Shown here one piece after another: positions 16,368-25,734 of a DNA stretch of 64,000 nucleotides. Position numbers and translations under genes: made by a program. Position 1 is the stretch's first letter; every line of letters begins with the position of its first letter. Source of the DNA: JALZUV01 sp964654855 (GTDB taxonomy: Bacteria > Pseudomonadota > Alphaproteobacteria > Rickettsiales > JALZUV01). The stretch is taken from NCBI GenBank assembly GCA_964654855.1, contig CAZZJS010000002.1, forward strand, positions 124,001-188,000, in the 5' to 3' direction. The notes beneath the pieces are model-generated. The model saw only the letters and a list, made by a program, of their open reading frames with translations, ran no database searches and had not been told where the DNA came from.

Positions 16368-17861
16368 ATGGCTTATGATTCTTTACGCGATTTTATCAAA
16401 ACTCTTGAAAAACAGGGCGAATTGGTGCGCGTTTCCGAGCCTGTTTCCACCCATTTAGAGATGACCGAAATCGGCACTCGCTTGATCGCTGAAGGCGGCC
16501 CAGCCGTACTATTCGAGAATGTCGAAGGGCATGATATGCCGGTTCTTATCAACCTATTCGGCACTGTAAGTCGTGTGGCGATGGGCATGAACCAGAAACC
16601 AGAAACCATGCGGAAATTTGGTGAAGAACTGGCTTACCTACGCCAGCCCACCCCACCCGATAGCTTACGCGGTGCAGTTGACCTTTTGCCCATTGCTAAA
16701 AAAGCGCTGAATATGAAACCTAAATCAGTCAAGAAAGCCACCTGCCAAGAGGTAGTCTTAAAAGGCGATGATATTGATTTAAACCAACTGCCCATCCAAG
16801 GCTGCTGGCCGAACGAACCTGCGCCGCTTATCACATGGCCACTTATCGTCACGCAAGGCCCTTCCAAGAAGGGCGAAGATGCTTTTAACCTCGGCATTTA
16901 TCGCATGCAGGTGACGGGTAAAGATACGACCCTCATGCGTTGGTTGAAACATCGTGGTGGCGCGCAACATCATGCTCGCCATAAGGAAGTTAGCCGCGAA
17001 CCGCTTCCCGTAGCAGCCGTTATCGGCGCTGATCCGGGAACGACGCTAGCGGCGGTTTGCCCTGTGCCAGATAATCTATCCGAATATCAATTTGCAGGGC
17101 TTTTGCGCGGCAAGCCTGTCGAATTAGTCGATTGTAAAACCATTCCACTCAAAGTACCTGCCAATGCAGAGATTGTGATTGAAGGCCATGTATCGCTCGA
17201 AGATTATGGCGATGAAGGCCCTTATGGTGACCATACAGGCTATTATAATAGCGTGGAAGCCTTCCCCGTTTTCACCGTTTCGGCCATCACCATGCGTAAA
17301 GATGCTATCTATCACAGCACTTATACGGGCAAGCCGCCTGATGAGCCCGCCATCCTCGGCGAGGCGCTAAACGAACTCTTCATCCCGCTTATCCAGCAGC
17401 AATTCCCTGAGATTGTCGATTTCTGGCTTCCACCGGAAGGGTGCAGCTACCGCGTAGCCGTTGTGAGCATTAAAAAAGCCTATGCAGGCCATGGCCGCCG
17501 CATCATGATGGCCGTTTGGAGCTATTTGCGCCAATTCATCTACACTAAATTCGTGATCGTGGTGGATGAGGATATTAACTGCCGCGATTGGAAAGAAGTT
17601 ATTTGGGCGATGTCTACCCGAATGGATCCAGTACGTGATACAATGCTGGTTGAGAACACCCCGATTGATTATCTCGATTTCGCCTCCCCCGTCTCTGGCC
17701 TTGGCGGAAAAATGGGCATGGATGCTACCAATAAGTGGGAAGGCGAAACAGACCGTGAATGGGGCGAAGAAATTTTCATGGAAAAAGAAATCGTCAAAAA
17801 GGTCGATGAAAAATGGAAAAGCTACGGCTTTACTTCCAAAGGCAAGAAAATTTGGAAATAA
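16368..17861 (+). CDS. ubiD: UbiD family decarboxylase (4-hydroxy-3-polyprenylbenzoate decarboxylase)
   Basis: 497 residues, usual length. Decarboxylates the ubiquinone precursor using prenylated FMN supplied by UbiX. Seen: the N-terminal YDSLRDFIKTLEKQGELVRV, NLGIYRMQVTGKDTTLMRW, the conserved HRGGAQHH, and the catalytic Glu-Arg-Glu region around EDYGDEGPYGDHTGYY and GKPPDEPAILGEA. ubiX is not in the window. Confidence 0.93.
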   Translation: MAYDSLRDFIKTLEKQGELVRVSEPVSTHLEMTEIGTRLIAEGGPAVLFENVEGHDMPVLINLFGTVSRVAMGMNQKPETMRKFGEELAYLRQPTPPDSLRGAVDLLPIAKKALNMKPKSVKKATCQEVVLKGDDIDLNQLPIQGCWPNEPAPLITWPLIVTQGPSKKGEDAFNLGIYRMQVTGKDTTLMRWLKHRGGAQHHARHKEVSREPLPVAAVIGADPGTTLAAVCPVPDNLSEYQFAGLLRGKPVELVDCKTIPLKVPANAEIVIEGHVSLEDYGDEGPYGDHTGYYNSVEAFPVFTVSAITMRKDAIYHSTYTGKPPDEPAILGEALNELFIPLIQQQFPEIVDFWLPPEGCSYRVAVVSIKKAYAGHGRRIMMAVWSYLRQFIYTKFVIVVDEDINCRDWKEVIWAMSTRMDPVRDTMLVENTPIDYLDFASPVSGLGGKMGMDATNKWEGETDREWGEEIFMEKEIVKKVDEKWKSYGFTSKGKKIWK

Positions 17862-17890
17862 AAAAAGGGACGCCACAGCATCCCCCTCTT
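17860..17890. terminator. Bidirectional hairpin terminator
   Basis: GGGACGC (17867-17873), loop CACA, GCATCCC (17878-17884). On the minus strand the stem is followed by seven T, ending the lipoprotein gene; on the plus strand it follows ubiD by 5 nt. Confidence 0.75.
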
Positions 17891-17917
17891 TATTCATCTC
17901 AGGTTGGTTTTATCAAA

Positions 17918-18451
17918 TCAAATATTCGGGCCTTTGCCTAAATAATCTGATTTAAGGTTTGGTTCTCGCAAGATTTTTTCTTTTGAAAAGTCACTCTCGA
18001 ATTTCTCCGGATAGACTTTATCAAAAGCACCATAAGTCTCTCCTTTATAGGTGATACTCATGGTATTATCTTGAAAGGTCGTCACATGTACATCCTTAAC
18101 TTCCGGTTCTTCTGGAAGTTCAAATACATATGGATGTACTATAACAAAAACCCGCTCTTCACACGAATACATGTGATGAGCCCGTAACAACGTTCTTTTC
18201 TGAAGGGATTGACGCCTATATCGGCCATCAATTTGCCAAACATCAATCTCTCCTATCGGAAACACTGCCGTAAAAGGCGGGTTCTTCCAAATAGGATCGT
18301 AAATCTCATTACTCGGTGGAACCAAGTAGTGAGATTTTGCGATAGGTTCAGAAATTTCCACTTTGACATGGATAAAAGAATCGGTTGGTACGGCCTCTCT
18401 ATTGCTGCATGAAAACAGAAATAACAGAGAGGAAATTAATAATAACCTCAT
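17918..18451 (-). CDS. Small lipoprotein, unknown
   Basis: 177 residues. Signal LLLISSLLFLFSC with a lipobox Cys at about residue 15, so a lipid-anchored envelope protein. The mature part has no recognised domain; it is rich in beta-type sequence with a Val-rich segment VFVIVHPYVFELPEEPEV. It stands alone between ubiD and the 18677 gene. The base composition is more A/T rich than the surrounding biosynthetic genes. Confidence 0.65.
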   Translation of the reverse strand: MRLLLISSLLFLFSCSNREAVPTDSFIHVKVEISEPIAKSHYLVPPSNEIYDPIWKNPPFTAVFPIGEIDVWQIDGRYRRQSLQKRTLLRAHHMYSCEERVFVIVHPYVFELPEEPEVKDVHVTTFQDNTMSITYKGETYGAFDKVYPEKFESDFSKEKILREPNLKSDYLGKGPNI

Positions 18452-18676
18452 GATAAATATTTATGAGATGAAAAAATAACACCTTCTTACAGTGGAAAAC
18501 CACTCACTTCGATTAGGCACTAATAGGCTACTAATAAAGCTATCCTAAGAATAAAAAAGGATGCAAGAAAACGAGAACATTATAATCAAAACTCGTTACA
18601 GCTTGATGACGGAACCGCATAAAATTTTCTATTTTCTTAACATTTTATTCACCATACCCATAATATAATAAGAATT

Positions 18677-18997
18677 ATGGATAAAAATCCTTATATAAAT
18701 AAAAAATATACCAACCTTTTCACCGCTGCTCTTTTCGCCGCACTTCCTAAACGTGGCGAAACAGGCCTAACCTACCAAATCTCTCTTGAAACTTCCGACA
18801 ATGAGTTAGTCCGTTATTTTGACTCCATAATCGACCACTTTCGACGCGTTAGCAGCATCCCAGATGATTATCGCGAGGAATTCGGCAATGCTCTGCAATA
18901 TTTTGTCACGAGCGAAGAATACAGACGACTTCAAAAGAAATACCCGATGGCGCCAGCCGAACAAACTAAGCAATTTTCACAGGTTGCGGCAATATAA
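18677..18997 (+). CDS. Unknown small protein, tandem paralogue 1
   Basis: 106 residues, not recognised. Residues 33-90 (YQISLETSDNELVRYFDS through LQYFVTSEEYRRL) align along their length with residues of the next gene (YQIGLETKNPKLVEFFDS through MQYFLDAEQYEAL), so the two are tandem duplicates. Soluble, mixed alpha/beta, no signal peptide. The A/T-rich 225 bp upstream shows no clear signal. Confidence 0.6.
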   Translation: MDKNPYINKKYTNLFTAALFAALPKRGETGLTYQISLETSDNELVRYFDSIIDHFRRVSSIPDDYREEFGNALQYFVTSEEYRRLQKKYPMAPAEQTKQFSQVAAI

Positions 18998-19075
18998 GTC
19001 ACTGCTATTTGAGACTATCTGACTCGTTCACACATTAAACTTATCTTCATTTTTGCAAATTAGAATAGATTTGTG

Positions 19076-19372
19076 ATGAAACCTTCCTTTACAGAATCTG
19101 AGCAATTCAAAGCTGAACTAGTCCAAGCGATTAAAGAGGCAAAGATTGCACCCAAATTAACGGATAAGAAGTATCAAATCGGGCTAGAAACTAAAAACCC
19201 CAAACTAGTCGAGTTTTTTGATAGCCACATAGACTGCAATCATAAAATTAATAGCATCCCCTCCCAATTTTCTGAAAAAATTGGATACTCAATGCAATAT
19301 TTTTTAGATGCAGAACAATATGAAGCCCTAAAATCAACCTATATTGGGAACACTCCTACACCGCCACAATAA
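19076..19372 (+). CDS. Unknown small protein, tandem paralogue 2
   Basis: 98 residues from the ATG at 19076 (a GTG precedes it directly). Same fold region as the preceding gene: the shared motif is YQI-LET-x4-LV-x-FDS-I-x10-SIP-x11-QYF-x3-EY/QY. The two genes are about 78 bp apart, so each may have its own leader. No function can be inferred; the duplication with strong divergence (roughly 40 percent by eye over the core) argues that both are translated. Confidence 0.6.
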   Translation: MKPSFTESEQFKAELVQAIKEAKIAPKLTDKKYQIGLETKNPKLVEFFDSHIDCNHKINSIPSQFSEKIGYSMQYFLDAEQYEALKSTYIGNTPTPPQ

Positions 19373-19392
19373 AGAGTCTTGCAACAAACTCT

Positions 19393-20109
19393 CTAAGCAG
19401 CAGGTACAGGCTGTGGTGGTGTGATCGTTTTAAATTCAATTCGCTTTTCGAACTTTTCACCTTTAAAGAAGCGCTGCACGAAAATACTCGGTGTGTGGAT
19501 TTCATCTGCATCGAGCATACCAGCCTCCACCACTTCTTCTACTTCGGCTACTGTAACCATCGCCGCCTGTGCCATAAGCGGGTTAAAATTACGTGCGGTT
19601 TTACGGAACACTAAATTCCCTGCAGTGTCCGCCTTCCATGCTTTCACAATGGCTAAATCGGCTTTCAAGGCGCGCTCCATCACATAGGTCTCACCGTCAA
19701 ATTGGCGCGTTTCTTTGCCCTCGGCCACAATCGTACCGACACCCGTTTTTGTATAAAAAGCAGGAACCCCCGCACCACCCGCACGAATGCGCTCGGCCAA
19801 CGTGCCTTGCGGATTAAATTCCAATTCCAACTCACCGCTTAAATATTGACGTTCAAATTCCTTATTCTCGCCCACATAAGAGGACACCATCTTACGAATT
19901 TGTTTTTTACGCAGCAAAAGCCCTAGGCCAAAATCATCCACACCACAATTATTACTAATAATGGTGAGGTCTTTCACCCCGCTTTTTTCAATCGCCGTAA
20001 TCGAATTTTCAGCGATACCGCAAAGGCCAAACCCTCCTGACATCATCGTAATTCCATCACGTAATAAACCAGCGAGCGCATCTTGTGCATTTTCATAAAT
20101 CTGAGCCAT
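19393..20109 (-). CDS. 3-oxoacid (acetate/succinyl) CoA-transferase subunit A
   Basis: 238 residues. Alpha subunit of the type ScoA/AtoD, which moves CoA between succinyl- or acetyl-CoA and acetoacetate. Seen: GGFGLCGIAE, NNCGVDDFGLG and a C-terminal AGMLDADEIHTPSIFVQRFF. The catalytic Glu is on subunit B, which normally follows directly; no subunit B lies here on either side. Either B is elsewhere or the locus has been broken. Confidence 0.88.
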   Translation of the reverse strand: MAQIYENAQDALAGLLRDGITMMSGGFGLCGIAENSITAIEKSGVKDLTIISNNCGVDDFGLGLLLRKKQIRKMVSSYVGENKEFERQYLSGELELEFNPQGTLAERIRAGGAGVPAFYTKTGVGTIVAEGKETRQFDGETYVMERALKADLAIVKAWKADTAGNLVFRKTARNFNPLMAQAAMVTVAEVEEVVEAGMLDADEIHTPSIFVQRFFKGEKFEKRIEFKTITPPQPVPAA

Positions 20110-20176
20110 GAAATGATTATTGCCATCTCGGGCGAAAAATAAATGACTAATTCTTGTTTGACGCTATAAAGCCTTC

Positions 20177-21355
20177 ATGGATAAAGGCGGCTATACCCCA
20201 TTCTTTGGCAAAGAAACCTTGGAAGATTTACGCAGTAGTAATAAATCGGCCAAGCGTGCCATTGTTGATAAATTAGCACAGGCCTATCACAACAATTTTT
20301 TCAATCGCCAAGAACAACAACTAGCCGACGAAATTTTTCGCGTGCTTTTAAAAGATTCTGATGATGATATTCGTCAGCAACTTTCCAATATTCTCAAAAA
20401 TAATCTCCTGCTACCGCACGATATTGTCATGGGGCTAGCCACTGATATTTCCGATGCGGTCGCTACTCCTATATTAGAAAATTCCTACCTTTTATCCGAA
20501 GATGATTTGATCGCGCTCATTAACGATACGGTTAGCTCTCCACGACTGGAGGCGATTGCCCGCCGCGAAGCGCTTTCAGCGAAAGTAGCTTCGGCATTAC
20601 TTTATAAAAAGCTTCCTCAAGTGATAGTACTTCTTTTTCAAAATAATAATGCTCAACTGGAAGAACAGGCCATTATTGATATTCTAGAAGATATGCCTCC
20701 TTCGGAAGACTTAATGGCACTTGCGGCACAACGCCGCGAGATGGGAAGCATTAGTCAACAAAAGCTTAAAGTCATAGCAGTAAAAGCAGGATTCACTCAT
20801 TTCTCACAATCATTGACTGAAGAAGATTTAGAACCAGAAGAGTTAGTCGAAGCTGCTCGCCTTTATTCGCTTCTCGGTATGACGTTGGAGCAAGTTAAAG
20901 GCGACGGTATGGCTCAATTGGTTCATCAGCTTGGACAAGAAGGTCGTTTGAGTATCTCGCTGTTATTGCGTTCGCTTTGCATTGGTGAGCTTTCGCTCGT
21001 TGAACATGCTCTCGCACAGCTGGCAGGTATTCCCGTTAGCAATGCCCGTATTCTCTTGCGTGACAAAGGTGGTCGAGGCATCGCCGCTATTTATAAAGCG
21101 AGCAAAATGCCCATTATTTATACGAATATTTTTATCGCGCTCATCAAACTCTTACTGACCGATAGTTCATTAAGCACCCTCCACCCTCGCCTGCTACAGC
21201 AACATTTATTGATTGCTATTGCTGATGATGAGAATGAAGAAGCAATTGAATTTACCACTGCAATCATCAAACGAGCGACTCAAGATTTAGAAATGGCCGA
21301 AGAACAGTTCGGCACTGATCAGCCTCTCGCTGGCGGCGAATTACCGACTTACTAG
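20177..21355 (+). CDS. DUF2336 domain-containing protein
   Basis: 392 residues. Helical repeat protein of a family largely confined to alphaproteobacteria; function unknown. The conserved core is seen around LSNILKNNLLLPHDIVMGLATDISDAVATPILENSYLLSEDDLIALI (about residues 75-120) and in the second half around LAGIPVSNARILLRDKGGRGI. No membrane segment. Starts 67 bp from the divergent CoA-transferase start. Confidence 0.8.
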   Translation: MDKGGYTPFFGKETLEDLRSSNKSAKRAIVDKLAQAYHNNFFNRQEQQLADEIFRVLLKDSDDDIRQQLSNILKNNLLLPHDIVMGLATDISDAVATPILENSYLLSEDDLIALINDTVSSPRLEAIARREALSAKVASALLYKKLPQVIVLLFQNNNAQLEEQAIIDILEDMPPSEDLMALAAQRREMGSISQQKLKVIAVKAGFTHFSQSLTEEDLEPEELVEAARLYSLLGMTLEQVKGDGMAQLVHQLGQEGRLSISLLLRSLCIGELSLVEHALAQLAGIPVSNARILLRDKGGRGIAAIYKASKMPIIYTNIFIALIKLLLTDSSLSTLHPRLLQQHLLIAIADDENEEAIEFTTAIIKRATQDLEMAEEQFGTDQPLAGGELPTY

Positions 21356-21364
21356 AAAACTATC

Positions 21365-22138
21365 TTAACTCTTCAACTTCTTCGCCAAGCGTTTTTCCAT
21401 CGCTTTTAATTCATCCAGAATTTCTACCTTCATCAGCTCTCGATTTTCTTGAGCATCTTCGGCGTTGAGCCTATCCATGGCGTTAACGATGATAGCAATA
21501 AAGAGATTCAGCATCGTAAAACTGGCCACCAAGATATAGACACTAAAGAATATCCATGCGCCTGAGAATTGCTCCATGACCGGACGAGCAATCTCCATCG
21601 CCCAACCTTCCAACGTCATAATTTGGAACAAGGTAAAGGCCGTCTCACCCAAGGTGCCAAACCATTCAGGGAAAGCCTGTCCATAAAGGTGAGTACCAAT
21701 CACGGCAAAAACATAAAAGATAAGAAACATCAAGCAAAGTACCGAGGCAATGCCGGGAATAGAAGCGAGCAAGCCTTCGATCACTCGCCGCATCGTCGGC
21801 ACTGCCGAGATTACGCGTAACACCCGCAATACCCTTAACGCGCGTAACGCAGCAAATGATTCACTCGCTGGAATAAATGCAATTCCTACAATTGCGAGAT
21901 CAAACACGCTCCATGGATTTTTGAAAAAACTTAACCGATAGACAAAAAGCTTCAGAACCATTTCTAATACAAAAACGTAAAGAATCACCTCATCCAACGC
22001 AATAATGAGGTGTCCAATTTTCTCCATAATATTCTTTGAAGTTTCAAGCCCCAAAAGAATGGCGTTCAGAACGATTAGAAAAATGATTACACGCTGAAAA
22101 AATGCGCTTTCAACAAAAATTTTGAGAGTCTGTTGCAT
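21365..22138 (-). CDS. Voltage-gated sodium-type ion channel (single-domain, NaChBac-like)
   Basis: 257 residues, the size of one six-helix channel subunit; four make a channel. S4 voltage sensor ALRALRVLRVLRVISAVPTMRR (about 91-113) has Arg every third residue. The pore loop holds TLEGWAM, comparable to the TLESWAS filter of NaChBac. Residues 225-257 form a Glu/Lys-rich C-terminal helix, typical of the tetramer bundle. It is convergent to the DUF2336 gene, 10 bp apart. Confidence 0.87.
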   Translation of the reverse strand: MQQTLKIFVESAFFQRVIIFLIVLNAILLGLETSKNIMEKIGHLIIALDEVILYVFVLEMVLKLFVYRLSFFKNPWSVFDLAIVGIAFIPASESFAALRALRVLRVLRVISAVPTMRRVIEGLLASIPGIASVLCLMFLIFYVFAVIGTHLYGQAFPEWFGTLGETAFTLFQIMTLEGWAMEIARPVMEQFSGAWIFFSVYILVASFTMLNLFIAIIVNAMDRLNAEDAQENRELMKVEILDELKAMEKRLAKKLKS

Positions 22139-22177
22139 GAGAAAACTGCTTAACGAAAGCGAGGAAGAAACACAATC

Positions 22178-24118
22178 TTAAATCCCACCACCATCGCCTT
22201 GACGTGGCTTTTTGAGTGGAGAAACGAAATTATCTTCGACATAACGCACCAGCTTCTCATTTGACTCTTCTACCGAAAGTTCGGCCGTTGGGATCACAAT
22301 ATCAGAATGTTGTGGCGGCTCGAATGGATCATCAATTCCGGTAAAGTTTTTAATCTCACCTGCACGCGCTTTGGCATAAAGCCCTTTCACATCACGGCTC
22401 TCGCACGTAGCAATATCGGCTTCGATATAAACCGTATGGAAATGCTCTGGTGCCGCATTATGCGCGCGGCGGCGATCTTCCACATAAGGCGAAATAAAGG
22501 CGGTAATCACGATAAAGCCAGCTTTAGCAAACAGTGCTGCCACCTCACCCACACGACGAATATTTTCTGAACGATCCTCGGCGCTAAAACCCAAATCGCG
22601 GTTAAGACCGTGGCGGATATTATCGCCGTCTAGCACCATCACTTGGTAGCCTTTGGCGAAGAGTTCCTCTTGCAACGTTTGCGCGAGAGTCGATTTTCCT
22701 GAACCCGATAGCCCTGTAAACCATAAAATCCCCGGCAAATGGCCATTCATTTGGCTACGCTGATCGAGCGTAACTTGATGCTCCACCTTCGTAATATTTT
22801 TTGACTTTTTCTCTAGTTGAGTCACACGCTGATCGTTAATGCCATCCAGCGTAATGATCCCGCCACCAACTACATCATAGTCTTCAACAATCACGAAACG
22901 TCCAGCACGCGAGTTATTCGCATGATCATCCAATGCGGCCATACCACGCAGACGAAAGGTCACTTCCCCGACCCCGTGACGGGTAATTTCGTCGGCGGCA
23001 CCAAAGGATAAATCATCGGTACTAAGCACACGATCAATACTACGTAAATCTGCATCAAACTCTGCTGTGCCGAGTTTGATTTTATAACGTTTCCCTTTTT
23101 GCAGCGGGTTATCGCCCAACCACACAATATTGGCTGAGAAGAAATTCGATAGAAGCGGCGCATCTCGCACATGACTGATAATCTCACCACGCTCCAAGAA
23201 GAGTGGGTGTTGCAGCGTAATTCCCACCGATTGTCCTGCCTGTGCATGAGTCGGTTTATTTTCCACATCATCCGGCCATTGCTCTAGCGAGGTGATGGTA
23301 CTGGTTTTATTCGAAGGCGAGAACAGCACCTCATCGCCTACTTTCAAACTACCCGATTCGATACGCCCCGCGAGAATGCGACGTTCATCAAATTTATAAA
23401 CATCTTGAATTGGAAAACGTAACGGCAAATCGGTGAGTGGTTTAGTTGGCGTAAAATTATCGAGCGCGTTTAGGATGGTCGTTTTCTCATCCCATGCCAT
23501 CGCATCGCTTGTATCGGCAATATTATCGCCTTCACGAGCGGAGATCGGAATAAACACAGTAGGCTCTACCCCAACGGAATTTAAATAAGCCGTGTATTCG
23601 GTTTTAATTTCCTCAAAACGCTCCTGAGAATAATCCACCAAATCCATCTTATTGACCGCCACCGCAATTTGGCGAATCCCTAAAAGATGCAATAAATAAC
23701 CATGACGTTTCGATTGCTCCTGCACGCCTTCTTTTGCATCAATCAGCAAAATGGCGGCATCAGCAGAGGCCGCACCGGAGATCATATTCTTCAAAAATTC
23801 TTTATGCCCTGGAGCATCGATAATCACATAATCGCGCGCCTGCGTTTTAAACCAAATTTGTGTGGTATCAATCGTAATACCTTGATCACGTTCTGCCTGT
23901 AATGCATCTAACAAGAACGACCATTCAAACGGCATACCACGCTTCTCTGAACTCGCAAGAATCGCTTCGTATTTACCTTCTTCAAGGCTGCCCGTCTCAT
24001 AGAATAAACGCCCAATCAGCGAGCTTTTTCCATGATCAACATGCCCGACAATCACAATCTTCATTTGCTCACGCGCAGTGGCAAGTTCTGGGCTATCGGC
24101 TAAAGCAGCTTGGTTCAT
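22178..24118 (-). CDS. cysNC: Sulfate adenylyltransferase large subunit / APS kinase fusion
   Basis: 646 residues. N-terminal GTPase (about 1-440) of ATP sulfurylase: IVGHVDHGKSSLIGRL, DAPGHKEF, NKMD. C-terminal APS kinase (about 450-646): WFTGLSGSGKSTLAQTL, DGDNIRHGLNRDLGFS. Together they activate sulfate to APS and PAPS. The small subunit cysD, normally just upstream, is absent here; the gene instead follows tdh by 52 bp. Confidence 0.93.
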   Translation of the reverse strand: MNQAALADSPELATAREQMKIVIVGHVDHGKSSLIGRLFYETGSLEEGKYEAILASSEKRGMPFEWSFLLDALQAERDQGITIDTTQIWFKTQARDYVIIDAPGHKEFLKNMISGAASADAAILLIDAKEGVQEQSKRHGYLLHLLGIRQIAVAVNKMDLVDYSQERFEEIKTEYTAYLNSVGVEPTVFIPISAREGDNIADTSDAMAWDEKTTILNALDNFTPTKPLTDLPLRFPIQDVYKFDERRILAGRIESGSLKVGDEVLFSPSNKTSTITSLEQWPDDVENKPTHAQAGQSVGITLQHPLFLERGEIISHVRDAPLLSNFFSANIVWLGDNPLQKGKRYKIKLGTAEFDADLRSIDRVLSTDDLSFGAADEITRHGVGEVTFRLRGMAALDDHANNSRAGRFVIVEDYDVVGGGIITLDGINDQRVTQLEKKSKNITKVEHQVTLDQRSQMNGHLPGILWFTGLSGSGKSTLAQTLQEELFAKGYQVMVLDGDNIRHGLNRDLGFSAEDRSENIRRVGEVAALFAKAGFIVITAFISPYVEDRRRAHNAAPEHFHTVYIEADIATCESRDVKGLYAKARAGEIKNFTGIDDPFEPPQHSDIVIPTAELSVEESNEKLVRYVEDNFVSPLKKPRQGDGGGI

Positions 24119-24170
24119 ATTAAACAGTATTCTTTTGTATAATTATTTAATTAACGTATTTTTGCCGTAT

Positions 24171-25205
24171 TTAGTCCCGCCAATCAAGCACAATCTTGCC
24201 GCTTTGGCCGCTACGCATAATATCAAATGCCTCTTGAAAGTCATTATAATGGAAACGATGCGTCAGCACCGGCGCGATATCTAACCCCGTTTGCAGCATA
24301 GCTTGCATTTTATACCATGTCTCAAACATCTCACGGCCATAGATTCCCTTAATCTCTAACCCCTTAAAGGCCACCTCATCCCATGCAATTGGGGTTTCAG
24401 GCGGTAGAATACCCAGTAGCGCAATCTTCGCACCGTTGCGCACCGTACGGATCATATCCGCAAAGGCCGAAGGATTACCGGACATTTCTAAGCCAACATC
24501 GAAGCCTTCGTTCATGCCCTCTTCACTCATTACTTCATCGAGGGTTTTCTTGGTGACATTCACCGCTTGCGTCGCGCCCATTTTGCGAGCGAGGTCGAGG
24601 CGATATTCATTCACATCCGTAATCACCACTTTGCGCGCGCCAGAATGTTTGGCAATCGCCACGGCCATGCAGCCAATCGGACCCGCGCCAGTAATCAACA
24701 CGTCTTCACCCAGCAAGTCAAAACTCGCCGCCGTATGCACGGCATTGCCGTAAGGATCAAAAACAGCGTAATATTCTTCCGGAATTTCCGGTAACGTTTT
24801 CCAAAGATTCTCCTGCGACACGGTCACAAATTCGGCCATAGCACCATCGCGATGCACGCCGATACCCACCGTGTTACGGCATAGGTGGCGCTTACCCGCA
24901 TAGCACATACGGCAACGTCCGCAGACAATATGCCCCTCAGCACTCACGATTTGGCCAATCTCAAAGCCTTTAACTTGGGCGCCCATCTCGACAATCTCGC
25001 CAACAAATTCGTGACCAATCGTCATCGGTACCGGAATGGTCTTTTGCGCCCATTCATCCCAATTATAAATATGGATATCCGTGCCGCAAATTCCCGTATA
25101 ATGGGTGCGGATTAAAACTTCATGTGCAGCCGGAGTGGGTTTCTCCACCTCCTGCAGCCAGATTCCTTCGCAAGAATCTTTCTTCACCAATGCCTTCATT
25201 TTCAT
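24171..25205 (-). CDS. tdh: L-threonine 3-dehydrogenase
   Basis: 344 residues. NAD-dependent zinc alcohol-dehydrogenase fold enzyme making 2-amino-3-ketobutyrate from threonine. Seen: catalytic zinc site GICGTDIHIYNWDEW and GHEFVGEI, structural zinc Cys cluster CGRCRMCYAGKRHLC, and Rossmann GAGPIGCMAVAIAK. The start overlaps the previous stop (ATGA); an ATG two codons on is an alternative. The usual partner kbl is not adjacent. Confidence 0.92.
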   Translation of the reverse strand: MKMKALVKKDSCEGIWLQEVEKPTPAAHEVLIRTHYTGICGTDIHIYNWDEWAQKTIPVPMTIGHEFVGEIVEMGAQVKGFEIGQIVSAEGHIVCGRCRMCYAGKRHLCRNTVGIGVHRDGAMAEFVTVSQENLWKTLPEIPEEYYAVFDPYGNAVHTAASFDLLGEDVLITGAGPIGCMAVAIAKHSGARKVVITDVNEYRLDLARKMGATQAVNVTKKTLDEVMSEEGMNEGFDVGLEMSGNPSAFADMIRTVRNGAKIALLGILPPETPIAWDEVAFKGLEIKGIYGREMFETWYKMQAMLQTGLDIAPVLTHRFHYNDFQEAFDIMRSGQSGKIVLDWRD

Positions 25206-25432
25206 GCACGCACATATAGCATATACAGGCCGATAAGCACTAAGAATGATGAGATGAAATAAATGAGCGTCATGAACTTCTTCAATTGCCCTGATGGAAG
25301 GGGTAAAAGCTCAGGCCTATAACGCGCAATATAATGCCCACCAAGCAAATCACACAGCCCCACCAAAAGCAAAATCGTTGCTAAAATCAACCCCGCTTCG
25401 GATTGGATAAATTCCGTAATGGAAGCTTCCAT
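25202..25432 (-). CDS. Small two-helix membrane protein, unknown
   Basis: 76 residues with two membrane helices: about 13-36 (GLILATILLLVGLCDLLGGHYI) and 53-74 (LIYFISSFLVLIGLYMLYV). Unrecognised. Overlaps the gene before it (TAATG) and tdh after it (ATGA), so translation is coupled on both sides. Confidence 0.65.
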   Translation of the reverse strand: MEASITEFIQSEAGLILATILLLVGLCDLLGGHYIARYRPELLPLPSGQLKKFMTLIYFISSFLVLIGLYMLYVRA

Positions 25433-25734
25433 TACCTACCGCGGCCGCCACCGCCGCCTGTACCTGCAAAGCGGTTCCATTTATCTTTGGAAGCACGTTT
25501 ACGGCCACTAATACGGTTACGGATTTGCTGCGCACGCTCCAAGGCATCTTCTTCTTTAAGTTGTACAACCGTCTTTTCCGGTTCGGGTGCAGGCATGATT
25601 TCCGGTGCGGCAACATCTACATTATCTGCCGCACGATTGGCCACAGTGAAAGTCTCAAACAACCACCGATTCTTCTTGCGGAGTGCTTCTTTCTTTTCTT
25701 TCTTCGTATGAGGTTTAGGCGGCTTTTTACTCAA
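25432..25734 (-). CDS. Small basic protein, unknown, TTG start
   Basis: 100 residues, N-terminal Lys-rich (SKKPPKPHTKKEKKEALRKKNRW) and C-terminal Gly/Arg tail (GTGGGGGRGR) like RNA-binding tails. The TTG start overlaps the TGA of the preceding 43-residue gene, and its own stop overlaps the next ATG. RNA or ribosome association is a guess from charge alone. Confidence 0.6.
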   Translation of the reverse strand: MSKKPPKPHTKKEKKEALRKKNRWLFETFTVANRAADNVDVAAPEIMPAPEPEKTVVQLKEEDALERAQQIRNRISGRKRASKDKWNRFAGTGGGGGRGR

